A stretch of 64,000 bases of DNA from Scilla litardierei. Lineage: Eukaryota; Streptophyta; Magnoliopsida; Asparagales; Asparagaceae. The position numbers and the translations under genes are program-made. A model generated the notes under the pieces. The model was not told the DNA's origin. It worked only from the letters and a program-made list of their open reading frames with translations, and ran no database searches. The stretch is from positions 130,238,648 to 130,302,647 of the forward strand of contig CM061136.1 of NCBI GenBank assembly GCA_030789695.1. The letters run 5' to 3'. Shown here one piece after another: positions 1 through 12,600 of the stretch. Positions within the stretch are counted from its first letter, which is position 1, and each line of letters opens with the position of its first letter.

Positions 1-190
1 ACTGCTATACATTAATATGTTATCAGACTCATCACCAAACAAGCATCACATACTTCGAAAGTTCAGATAAAGTTGGACTCTGTAAGCTTTACTATCGCTT
101 CTACATTCTATGTGCTTAAAGGTGTATTCTTTTATATTAGCCTTAATGGACTATGGCAGTACATAATCAATTCGACCCCCCCCCCCCCCC

Positions 191-222
<32 letters not shown>

Positions 223-487
223 CCAAATTATTCCAAAATAAATTCCAAAAAAGGCACCGTTATAGTCAAATGAGTAGGCATGATGCTGCATAATATTTCA
301 GGCGACAGTAGGGTTGTATGATGCATCAGTACAGCAGAGTTTGAACATATATTGGACGCTTTTTTACATGTATCTGCTTGCATTATAGACTGAAATAAGA
401 TTGTAATAATGTTTTTTCAAGGGACGTATTATCTACATGCGTTTATTACCAGGTCTAACTGTTTAATAAATTGCTTTATCATTGCAG
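1..487 (+). other. Upstream intron of DWF5
   Basis: No sterol-reductase codons are visible. The polypyrimidine-rich end and attgcag before 488 fit an intron 3' end. The stretch holds a homopolymer run (176-218) and nothing else that I recognise. Confidence 0.6.
176..218. repeat. Adjacent poly-C and poly-A tracts
   Basis: Fifteen C residues (176-190) are followed directly by 28 A residues (191-218). Such runs are error-prone in sequencing and assembly, so the exact length is uncertain. An A run of this kind can also be a retroposon tail, but no retroposon body is recognisable next to it. Confidence 0.8.
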
Positions 488-614
488 TATGAATTGAATG
501 GGCAAGTGGCTGATTCTATGCTTGTAAATACATTACTGACGCTGGCGTATGTCACTAAGTTCTTTTGGTGGGAATCTGGATATTGGTGCACGATGGATAT
601 AGCTCATGATAGAG
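488..614 (+). CDS. DWF5: DWF5 exon (first one in the window)
   Basis: The exon follows the acceptor ...attgcag and ends before donor gtatgg. It encodes YELNGQVADSMLVNTLL to MDIAHDR, a membrane-spanning part of the sterol reductase. It ends in phase 1, and its last base G joins exon 13200-13300 to make Ala. Confidence 0.95.
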
Positions 615-3600
615 GTATGGAAATTTCTCTGAGTGTTATATTATAAACTGAATGTTTATCTCTTAAGTGTGGGATTTGAAGAGGGAAAATTGGGCTTCTC
701 TGATCTGTCTGTGTAAGATGTGATAATGCTATTCACTATAACATTTCTCCAAACTTAAAATAGTTACTGTGTCATTTCTCCACAACATGACACAACTGCC
801 TTCCTGGAGATCGTTGAACATATTTCATGCTTTCCTCTTCAATGTTCTTTTAAAAGTTTACGTGCATCAAGTGGACGAGGCATGTTTTTTAATTTTTGTA
901 ACATCGTCACTTATTCCATGTTTCTTTGGACATATTATTAGGGAAAAATAAATATATATTATTGAAAAATGTGAACTAAATGTCACCAATACTGCTGATG
1001 TAAATTCTATAGCTACAATAGATATTTAAGTTTTCTATTTAGTCGAGGCACTTGCTTTGCACTTAATTTATTGTTATGAGTTTAGGCATGTGTGAAACAC
1101 CGATGGAAATATGGAAAAAGTTGCTTATTGTTCAAATGAACACTTAAGGCTACACAAATTATTGATCTCAACTTAGAACTTATTTCGGCAGAAATTCTTG
1201 TAGAACTGTTTTAGTAGACGTTTGCAAACTAACTTAATACATGACTACAAGGGCAAGAAGGCTTATTTTGATACATGAGCAATAGTATTTTTCTGCCGTT
1301 ACTTTTTTTAAAGGTCCATCTTTTCAATATATGAAGCAAGAATTACACTTCAAAATATATGACATGTCTGTGTTAGACACATATCGGACATCAATACTTG
1401 CATGATACTTGCCGCCGCGTGTCACACTTCAATTCAGTGTTCACCTTAAAAGACCTAAAAAGTTGTATGTCCAAGCTGCGACCGCTTTAAATAAGATATA
1501 AAGATCTAAAGGTTGACAATTTAGAGTCGAATGCCTCTTAACATATACATGCATACACACACAAATTTTCATGTGATTATGGGGGAAAAAGTTTAATTGG
1601 CGGAAATCATATGCCCTTCTGGATGATAGGCACTGTTCAAGTTGATCTTTATATTTTAAACCCTAAAACACCAATATATAATGAATCTTAGGTTTTTTGT
1701 CCTTAAATTAATAATTAAAAAAGTTGCAATCGTAAAATCATTAAAATTTCCGTAAAATCATAAAACCTCCGACAATCTGATGTATGTTCAAACGACATCA
1801 AAAACCACACGGTTTTGACTTATCTATATGTAAGAACATGTAGATCATCTTGAACGGGGCTAATCTTCAATAAAATTATGGAAATTGGATCTTCTCTGGC
1901 CATTATAGAATATGATTTTCTCTTATAACAACTTTCATGTTTATATATATACAATGGCGTAACCAGAATTTTTTTTACACTGTGCAAAAATAAAAATGAT
2001 GCAAGGAATTTTTTTTAAAATATTAAAGCAAAAAAATAAATGCTAAGAGTGCTTTAATTACATATTGATAATACCAGTAAAATAGTATCTTAGATATATA
2101 TAACATATAAAAAAGTGTTTATCTAAGTTGGCCTTTAAGAATATCTCGTGAAACGAACTCATCCATCATTCAGAGTCAAACTCATGTTAAATTCCAACAC
2201 AAACCTAGGAAGATATTTGGACTCAGACTCTTATGTTCGGGTTGAAATCTCTTATTTATTGTTGGGGTTGGATCATCTTTGGGCTTGAACTAAAGTTGTA
2301 CAAGATCATTATAAAAACAGCATAGATTAGAAAAATATAGTTTATTGAACGATATCCCCATATTTTGAAAATATTTGTGCATATGTGATACATGCATGAG
2401 GTATGATCAAAATAGATACATGATCTTTTTGGAATAATCGCTATATAAGAATTTTCTACTTGAGCATGCAGGTGGAGTCTTCTGGGCAAGTACAGAGATT
2501 TCTATTGTACACATCAACACGCAAAATTATAACGAATTATAACAATTGAAGTGGAAAAATCTGTGATGTTGAAGGTGGAACAACTAATGATATTACAAAA
2601 TTTTTAAGCTTATTTACAGGAAGAATTAGGCCCAATTATTAAGCCTATTTTTAGAAGAATTAGGACCAAAATTTAAAATTTGTTCGTTTAAGGAGGCTTG
2701 ATCTCGCGACGGAGCTTTGAGACATACATGCTAGCCAACTGCGCAACCACCCCGCTACATTGACGCATGGTCTACATAATTATAATGAAGGAACATTTCT
2801 TTTTTTGTCCTCGGCACCCGCCAAGGGCAAGATGGGCATGGTTACACCATGTACACACACTAATCATAACCCATGACCGTAGGTCACGGGGCCTTCAAAA
2901 TATTTCCCTAGAAAATTTTAACCTATTCAAAATCTCTCACACTAAAAAAATTTATAGTCTCGTTTAAAATATTTCCTCCCAATAAAAAATTTTATTCACA
3001 TATAAACTAAAATTTAGTTCTCCGGAAAGAATTTAGTTCCCCCAAAATTTAATTCCCTACAAATTTAGTTCCATGAAATTAAAAATTTTAGTTTGCCTAA
3101 AGTTTAGTTCATTCCAGATTTAGTTCCATCCAAAATTTTAAATTAAAATTTAGTTTCTTCTAAAGAATTTAGTTCATCCTGAAATTTAATATTTTAGTTT
3201 CTTTTAGAATTTAGTTCATTCTAGATTTAGTTCCTTCCAAAATTTTAGTGTCTCCCATGTACTTTCACTACTCTCATCCTAACTATTGATTCATTAAGAT
3301 TAAATCTTAACCATCTATCTCTTTGTCCTAGTCAGCAAACCTATTCAAAAACATCCATCGTTTTTGTGTTTGTATATATATGTAAATGTGTATATGTATG
3401 TATGCATGTGTGTGTATACTAGTCAAAATCCGTGCCCGTAGGTCACGATTCATTTAAATTTTTCTTCTCAAAAAGTGAATTCAAAGCTAAATATTTCCAC
3501 TCCTTTAGCTTTTCCCCAGCATAAAAATCAAACCAAATTTAAATTCCCCCCCAAGTTTTATTTTTTACCCTAATATGTTCCCTCAAATTTCAAATTCAAG

Positions 3601-6600
3601 TCATTTTTTCTATTATCATTGACCTAGTCAGCATCCTAGTCACCAATGTTTGTCCTAGTCATACTTTGGTGTCCATGTAAGATAGTTGAAAAAAGTCCTC
3701 ATTTGTATAATAGATAGGAAAATGGACATATGGACATGCACAGCTAAGTTAGCTGTGCACGCCTACAAAATCCCCATTTCCCCTTAATTTATAAATTTTT
3801 ATTGTATTATTGTACACATTTTAAAATCCAAAATTCCAAATATAGGTGAATTTTAAGGGTATTTAATCCTCAATTCACTCGTTGTAGAAAATTCTATTAT
3901 TCTGAAACCGTTAAATTTGTAACTGATAGATTGATGGTAAAAAAATCATTGTATTCATTTGATTTTTGGTGTGGTGAACATTTTTTCTCAAAAAAGGGAA
4001 AATGAGTTTTTTTTTGGATGTGCATAGCTAACTTAACTGTGTAAGGTTATTTTTGCCACACATATATATAATAATGGGTATCATATAACATATGAGAGAT
4101 CTCTTTCGTAACACCCATGTGTCACTGATAGATCTGAAGACAAAATCTAAACTTTATAGATAAAATAGAAGAGAAATGATAAATCGGCTACAATTGATAG
4201 TGGCAACCTCCATCCCAAGACGCCTAAAGCGAGGACGTCCGCACTCTCCTAAGATCTACCTAAGAACTCTCTCCAAACCATTCAATAATCAAGCATGAAA
4301 ATTAAATGACGGCTAACCCTAGCTTAAGAATAAAACCCCCTCTAAACAATTACAAGTTTGCCACTCAAATATAATAAATCAAAGATGAGTCAAAAATGTC
4401 CCTAAGGTGAGGCGGCCTACCTTGCGCGCGCGCCTACTTGCGGGCCCACATCCTTATTCCGAAATTAACATTACTCTACTCCCGAAAATCCACCTTGTCC
4501 TCAAGGTGGTGCATGAAGTTTCTGGCGGTCCTACTCTGAGTGGGAGTCGTCTTCCACTCCGACCTCTTCATCCTCCACGTCATCCTCCTCATCTGCCCCG
4601 GTTATCAGCACTTGCAGCTTGCGAACCCCACAGTGGTGTCCTGTGGTGAATCGCTCATCGCATCTGAAACATTGCCCTTTTTGTCTCTTCTCCCTCATCT
4701 CGTCGTCAGTCATCCTCCTGAACTGGCCCTCTGCTGGCGGTGCACTGCTCTTCTCCTCAATCTTCTTGTCACTCGCCTGATCTGTCCCTGTGGTAGCCTT
4801 CACCCCTCATATACCTGCTGAAGCTTCATGCCGTGTCTATCCGCTCCTGGCTCTCCTCTCCTTGGTCTGGTAGTCCTCTACCATCTGTGCCATCTCCATG
4901 ACCTCAGCCAGCCCTTTGGGCTTGTATGGTCGAATCCCGGAGCGAATAATGGGCTTTAAACCCTTCATGAATGTGCCCTCCAGCGACTCGTCAGTGACTC
5001 CGTACACTCGTCCCGACAAGGTCTCAAACTTCTCATTGTAATTCCTCATCGGTCCGTCCTGCCTGAGGGCAAATAACTGCTCGTGAAGGTTTCCCAGGTG
5101 GGGATCCCAAAACTTCTCTAAAATGAGATCCTTACGCTCCTCCCAACTGTAAAAATGCTTCCTCTCCTTCCACTGATACCACCCAAGGCTCCCCCCTCTA
5201 TACATATGGCTGCTGTCTCCAACTTCTGAGCCTCCGTCATTTGATAAGCAGCGAAATACCTCTCAGCTTGAAAAAGCCACGCATGCGGATCCTCCCCATC
5301 AAACACGTGCATCTTCAGTTTCCTTACCCTGCCATCACCTCCAAAATGTCCCTGGTCTGGCCTACCCTCTGTGCGCCTGTGCTGGTGATAATGTTGCCAT
5401 CTTTCGTTCTGCGTCTTACATCCTCCATGTGGCCTTCCATTGTGGTCTCCATAATCCCCTCGGTGACCATCGCCATGACCCCCATACTCATCCCAACCCT
5501 CACCATCCCAAAATCACCCCCTAGACTCCCCCCTTCGTCAACGTAATTTCTGCCCACTCCTTCGTCCCCGTGGTAGTAGACCCCTGCCGGCCCATGTCCA
5601 GAAAACTTCGGGGCCCATGAAACTGCTCCTCGTGCCTCGGACGAAGCGGCGGAAGGCCGGAATAAGCTGGTCGGTGGGGGGACTCGGTGAACACCACTGG
5701 CGGCTGCTGGGGGACTCGGCAAACACCCCTGGCGGCTGCCAGGGGACCGCCGCTGCGTGTCGGGCATATCGGTGGCTTTTCGGTCCTTCCGGTGGGCCCG
5801 ACAGGGTCGACCGACCCTGCCGATGGCCGACAGGGTTAGGCCGGCCCTGCCGGCCTTCCTCCAGGGCGGGGCGCTGGCTCCCGCCCCCAATAGGGTTTCA
5901 CCGCCCCTTATGGTTCATCTGGGGGTGGCCGACTACCCTCGACCCCTTGTCGTGGTCCCATGCTCTGCTCTTTCCTCCAGGGTTCTTCCTCCTTCTCTTT
6001 GAAGTACTTGTCAACATCTGAAAGCAAAACTTCTTCGAAAGTCTCGATCTTTTCCTTTCCCTTCTCCAAAGGTGGAACCTTTTTTGAAGAACTAGGATTT
6101 GTGCCGTCGTTCCCAACTTTCCGTTGCGAGCCGTAAGTTCGAAGATGATCTGAGCGAGGGCTTCCTCCGTTCTATCTTGTTTAGCAGCGAGTCGATCCAC
6201 CGCCATCGTTAATTTAACGATCGACTCGTTATTCTCCGCCACTGTTTTCTTCACCTCCTCTATCTCACATGGTTTTTCTCCTCCGCTTTGCTTCGATCTT
6301 TATTCCTTGTTGACGCCGTCATGAATCGTAGTCGATCTGATACCAAATTGATAGATTCGAAGGCAAAATCTGAACTTTATATATATAATAGAAGAGAAAT
6401 GATAAATCGGCTACAATTGATAGGTGTAACCTTCCTCCCAAGACGCCTAAAGCGAGGACGTTCGCACTCTTCTAAGATCTACCTAAGAACTCTCTCCAAA
6501 CAATTCAATAATCAAGCATGAAAATAAAATGACAGCTAGCCCTAGCTTAAGAATAAAACTCCACTATAAACAATTACAAGTTTGACACTCAATTATAATA

Positions 6601-9600
6601 AATCAAAGAGGAGTCGAAAATGCCCCTAGGGTGAGGCGGCCTCCCTTGCGTGCACGCCTACTCGCGGGCCCGCCACTTTATTCCGGAACAAACAGTCACA
6701 TTCCCCTTCATATTACAATGTGTTATATGAGGTGTACTTTTTGTCCATTATGCATTATGTGGAGGAGAGAACACGTCACATAAGCGTGTACGGGAGAGAT
6801 CATTCATACGTCATATGATATCCATTATTCTCATATGTATTTGTATAGGTATATGTATTATGTATGCATGTATGGATGTATATAAGAAATGCGGGTATAA
6901 GCTATCCAAGGATGAACCGTTTGGAGAGATCTTCACCTCCTTATTCCTCTCATGCACTCACGAAGATATTATTTGTTATTGGAAGTGACCAATGTATTTC
7001 CTCTCAGCAAAGGGCTTGTGATCCCTGATTACAAAATAATTTGCATTCAAATCAATGCGTCAGTTCATATCAATCTTAATTACATTCCATCTCTGTATGA
7101 AGAATTGTAGATGATGAAATTAATAGAAAACAAATGATAGAATAAACTAATTCCAGAATAGAATCTAAGCCTTCAACATTTAGATGAAATCCATAGCAGA
7201 CACATAAAAAAGGAAATTCCCATGGCATTGGGTTATATACAACGTTCATTTGTTGTTTAGACAATGAGGTACATCGCATGCTTATTCCGAGGCATTGGGT
7301 TAGGTCATATAGAACATGCAATTGTTTTTTGACGATGATGTCCAACTCATGCTAGCATTAATATGGAATACTGCGATTACACCCTCAAAATGCTAGGTAT
7401 GCTTAATTAATATGCTCATAGGAATTATTCTTTATACAATCGACAACAATCCCACACAGATAGATCCACCTAGGACAAAAGGGTTGGTAGAGATGGCAAG
7501 GAATTGGCCACCTCTACAGGTGAGGCCCACCCCTCCCAAAAAAGCCCAATGCACCCAAGATAATACCCACACACACATCACATTTATTCCTCTGCACAGT
7601 TCGGCACCCAAAATAACCATCCACTTGTGGGGCCCGTGTTCTGAGAGGGTTGGTGTTTCGACCCTCTCCTAATAGGACGATCGAGATGAGAAGCTGGCTG
7701 GATTGGGAGTAGCATGAATGCGGCATTGGGTGATTTGCCTCACATTGTTGGTTGATGTTAGCTCAGATACCAATTGTCACGCCCCCGAGTTTAAGACTTC
7801 GTGCTGTGTCACTGGTCATACTTCTACTCTCGCTCGAGCATGCTTACTGTGATTTCAGTACGTATGTGAAATCAGATAAACACAGAGATAAATTAAAGAA
7901 ACCAAGTAATGACACAAGAAACTTGGTAACGCAGTTCGGTATGCACACCTACATCTGCGGGGCCTCGCCCAGAAAATCAAATTACTCTACTAAATATATC
8001 AATGATTACAATCACTAATACCATGTTTCTAATAGGAGGAACACCCTCCCCCTCAATACAAACCGTGTTGGGTGGTCTCTACCATACACATGGAGTAATT
8101 CGTGTAAGCTCCCCTTGCATGCAAGATCCCCTTGCTAAACCGACTAGATCAACTCCCTTGATTCCTACGTACGTAGCCGTCGGTCTCCTCTCGGAGTTCT
8201 TCAAAACTTTCGTAAAAAAAGTTGTCCCTAGCATCCAATCTTCGCAACCTTATCAATCCCTCTCCCCCTCAATCATGGAGCGGTTAAGGAAGTTTGCTCA
8301 ATCAAATCAGAGAAGATTGGCCACCCACAATTAACGGAACCAAGCTAGGGAATAGTTCCACCAAATCTTCTAAAATAGCAACAATAAGTGGGCGAGATTC
8401 TCTCCAACCGAATCAACAATAAAAAGGAGAGAATAATAGCTTCCAAAGATTTCTCCAGCGATTCCTCAATCACAACTACCTATACTAGAATAGGTTGAAT
8501 ATACTATAAAAAGATCTGCAGCAATCAATCTTCAAAATACTCCCAACCAACAGATCTGCGAGATATTCACTTCCTATTGCAAACCAACATCCCCTCAATT
8601 TAGCAACTGATTTAGGAAGGGCTTTTCAAATATCTCTCATGCAGATATTCCACAATCAATTCAGGAATCCCCGACATACTAGGTAGCAAATCAGATCCGA
8701 ATCAGCAAGACAGAACTGCAAATCAACACAGTATTTCTACAGACGAATCATACTCCAGATCCCGCATGTTGTACATAATGTTGTAACATTATGTTCAACA
8801 TCTGGTCAAACTTCTCAAAAATAATTTTGATTCTGCAAACTGAGCTCTCCAGCTATAGTGCCACTAATGCCAATAAATATCAGCAGAAATTCAACCCTAA
8901 CAATCTTCCCCTTTGGCATTATGTGGCACAACCCAAAGCAAGCACCAACCAAGCACTAACTAAGCACATTCTCCCCCCTTTGAGCCACAATAAGCCAAAC
9001 CACATTCTTCCCCTTGCTAGAACAACCCGAGCAGTGATCACCTCAGAAGGGACCGCCAAATTATTCAGAAAAAGTATGTCCTCATTGAACTGTAATAGTT
9101 TTCAGCAAGTCTCACATCTCCAAAAGAAAATTCAGAACAACTCAACCAAGACACATCCAGAGGTTCCTCTGTCTCTTTTATTAGCAAATAAATCCTCAGG
9201 CACAGCGGAAATAGAGAAAGATAAATATACCTCGCATCTGATAATAGGCTGCAAGAAGGATGGAACAAAAAATCCAGAGTAGTAGTCAAGCTCTGAGAGG
9301 CTGAAAAGCAGCTGGAGAGTTGAAAACATCGGCGGTGTTGACAGAGAAGCTTCGGTGATCTACAAGTCAAAATTTTGAGACGTGGATGCGGTGGAGCCCG
9401 CGAAGAGGTGAACAAAAATTGGGAACATCAGCCGAAATGGTGAATAAGCCGTGATAGATGGATTGACGGTGGATTGCCGTGCTGGAGAGAGTACATGCGA
9501 AGATCCGATGGCACTGGCGGAGGATGAGTAGTGAGCAGAGCGACGTGGTAATACTCTGATAATTCTGGAGGAAGATTCGTAAGAACTTGGCGCAGGTTGC

Positions 9601-12600
9601 TCACATAAATTGTTGAGAGGAGATGTCGAGTCTGGTGTCATAACATCTGCAATAACATCATTCTGTGTTGTATCTAATGTTGCAACATTAGGCACAACAT
9701 GAAGTGTTTTCTCTGAAGCTGTAGTGTTCTTGCTGTATAATTCAGACTTCCTGACCCATTGCTTCTTTATCTTCATATCAGGGTGTCTAACATTTCTTCC
9801 TTCTGACCAATGTCGCATGCGACTGAAGCAGTTTCTCTCAGTATGACCTATGAACTTGCAGTAACTGCACACAGAACGACCACCTTTTATACCTCTAATC
9901 CTCTTCTTCTTTTGATCATGGGCCTTGTGCTGACCCATTCTTTCAAGTTCTTTGGTAACTTGACTTCTTCTTTCAGCAGACACATTATAGAAAGCTCCTT
10001 TATTGTATCCCACTCTGGTGCGATCTCCTGAAATCTTACCCATGTTCAAGATATCGTCCAGCTTAGCTTTTCCAGAATTCCACTTGTCCAATGTGCACTT
10101 AGCTTTCTCTGTCCTGAGAAGAACATTTCTGAAGTTGCTTTCCAGCTCTCTAAAGTTTTCCTCAACTTTTAGACATTTGATTTTGACTTCATCCTTCTCT
10201 TTCTTCAGTCTTTCATTATCCTCTTTCAGAACCTTATTGATATTGCAGATTTGCATCCACTTCTCAAACATCATATAGTATGCTTTTCGAATATCATCAC
10301 CACTAACTTCCTCATCGCTGTCAGCTTCAGAATCTGATTCGATTGTAGAAGTTGTGGATGATGTTGAACCTGATGTTATAACACTGGATTTGATATTGTT
10401 TGATTTGTTGGCTGATGTTGTATGTAATGTTGTAACATCAGATTCAACATGGCTGCTAGTGTTGTAATCAGGTCGCTTCTTCTGAGAGGCCGCAATGGCA
10501 ATGTAATTTTTGGTGATTTCCTCATCTTCAGCACTCCCATCAGACTCATCTTCACTCCAGGTACTGGTCGAGGACTTCCCTTTTTTCTTCTTCAGAGTGT
10601 TTGCACATTCAGCCTGTATATGCCCAAATCCTTCACATACTCTACACTGCATCCCTTTTCCTTTCTTTTGTCCTTTACTACTGATCTTCTTCATCATTCT
10701 ACGGATGTTTTTGGTCAACACAGCAATATCCTCATCTACACCCGATTCATCATTTTCTTTAGAGACATTTCAAGCTTTTACTTTCAGGGCTGCTACTTTG
10801 TCCCTTTTCTTCTGCTTCAGATTCATTTCATAGGTCTGAAGAGATCCCATGAGTTCATCCAGTCTTATGGTGGATGTATTTCTGGCCTCCTCAATGGCTG
10901 CAACTTTGACTGAGAATTTGTCTGGAAGAGATCTCAAGGTTTTCTCAACTAACTTCTTTTGAGAATATTTCTTCCCAAGCTGGAAGGCCTGATTGGTTAT
11001 ATCTCTCAATCTCCCATTGAATTCGGCAACAGTCTCGTCGTCATTCATCCTTAGATTTTCAAACTAAAGAGCTAGCATCTGGAGTTTAGAAGCTTTTACC
11101 GCATTAGTTCCTTCATGCATGTTCTGAAGTATGTCCCAAGCTTCTTTAGCATACTTACAGGTAGAGATAAGTTTGAACTGTTCTTCATCAACATCCGAAA
11201 AATAGCATTAATTGCTTTAGAATTGCACCGGATCGCATGTTCTTCAATCCGACTCCAGTCTCTTGCCGGCTTTAGGTGTTATTTGCCATCTTTGTCAATT
11301 TCGATCGGCAGTGTCCATCCTTCAATGGCAGCGATCCATGCCTTCTCATCAAGGGACTTAATGAAGACACGCATCCGAGACTTCCAGTGAGTGTAGTTTG
11401 TACCAGTGAGCAATGGAGGACGAACAACGGAGGCACCTTCTCGTGTAGTCATGATTCAAGTACTGAAATCCAAGATCACGCCCTCTTTGATAACAAAGTA
11501 ACACGAGTGACCTGCTCTGATACCCATTGTGATTTCAGTACGTATGTGAAATCAAATAAACACAGAGATAAATCAAAGAAACCAAGCAATGACACAAGGA
11601 ACTTGGTAACGCAGTTCGGTGCGCACACCTACATCTGCGGGGCCTTGCCAAGAAAATCAAATTATTCCACTAAATATATCAATGATTACAATCATTAATA
11701 CCACGTTTATAATAGGATGAACACCCTCCCACTCAATACAAACCATGGGTGGTCTCTACCAAACCCATGGAGTAATTTGTGCAAGCTTTCCTTGCATGCA
11801 AGATGCCCTTGCTAAACCGACTAGATCAACTCCTTTGATCCCTACGTGCGTAGCCGTCGGCCTTCTCCCTGAGTTCTTCAAAACTTTCGTAAAAAAGTTG
11901 TTGTCCCTAGCAACCAATCTTCACAACCTTATCAATCCCTCTCCCCCTCAATCATGGAGCGGTTAAGGAAGTTTGCTCAATCAAATCAGAGAAGATTGGC
12001 CACCCACAATTAACGTAACCAAGCTAGGGAATAGTTCTGCCAAATCTTCTAAAAATAGCAACAACAATAAGTGGACGAGATTCTCTCCAACCGAATCAAC
12101 AATAAAAAGGAGAGAATAATACTCAATCACAGCTACCTATACTAGAATAGGTTGAAGATACTATAAAATGATTTGCAGCAATCAATCTTCAAAATACTCC
12201 CAACCAACAGATCTGCGAGATATTCACTTCCTATTGCAAACCAACATCCCCTCAATTTAGCAACTGATTTAGGAAGGACTTTTCAAATATCTCTCATGCA
12301 GATATTCCACAATCAATTCAGGAATCCCCGACATACTAGGCAGCAAATCAGATCTGAATCAGCAAGACAAATCTGCAAATCAATACAATATTTCTACATA
12401 CGAATCATACTCCAGATCCCGCATGTTGAACATAATGTTGTAACATTAGTTCAACATCTGGTCAAACTTCTCAAAAATAATTCTGATTCCACAAACTGAG
12501 CTCTCCAGTTATAGTGCCACTAATGCCAACAATTATCAGCAGAAATTCAACCCTAACACTTCTTATGAAATTATTACCATGGATGCGGCCTCAAAAATGT

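Larger units (their letters stand above)
4126..6694 (-). mobile_element. Gag-only LTR retrotransposon (TR-GAG/LARD type), 2.57 kb
   Basis: Two LTRs of 345-346 bp (4126-4470 and 6349-6694) begin TGATAGAT and end AACA. They are flanked by a perfect 5-bp target duplication, gtcac, at 4121-4125 and 6695-6699. A primer-binding site complementary to initiator Met tRNA (TGGTATCAGA on the minus strand) is at 6336-6345. A purine-rich tract lies just inside the 3' LTR at about 4471-4490. Only gag-type coding sequence lies between, with no protease, reverse transcriptase or integrase. The element must depend on enzymes of a relative. Confidence 0.9.
4073..6826. mobile_element. MITE split by an LTR element
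   Basis: The left arm from 4073 (AATGGGTATCATATAACATA) and the right arm ending at 6826 are inverted copies of each other over about 50 bp. Removing the 4126-6694 LTR element and one target copy leaves about 190 bp. The terminal type (Mutator-like or other) is undecided because the target duplication is unclear. Confidence 0.55.
7848..12558 (-). mobile_element. Gag-only Copia-type LTR retrotransposon, 4.7 kb
   Basis: LTRs at 7848-8902 (1055 bp) and 11528-12558 (1031 bp) begin TGTGATTTCAG and end CCCTAACA on the plus strand. The primer-binding site (TGGGTATCAGAGC on the minus strand) is next to 11528. A clear polypurine tract, AAAGGGGAAGAT, abuts the 3' LTR at about 8903-8914. The 2.6-kb interior encodes gag only. 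Flanking pentamers cttac/cttct match at three of five positions, so the target duplication is weak or eroded. The element sits wholly inside the DWF5 intron, on the strand opposite to the gene. Confidence 0.88.

Noticed and set aside
73..273. 66-residue ORF ending in PPPP and poly-Lys
   Set aside because: It is produced by the poly-C/poly-A run inside a DWF5 intron and has no protein-like features.
2692..2762. Functional tRNA gene
   Set aside because: Internal promoter boxes are present, but the acceptor and anticodon stems do not pair.
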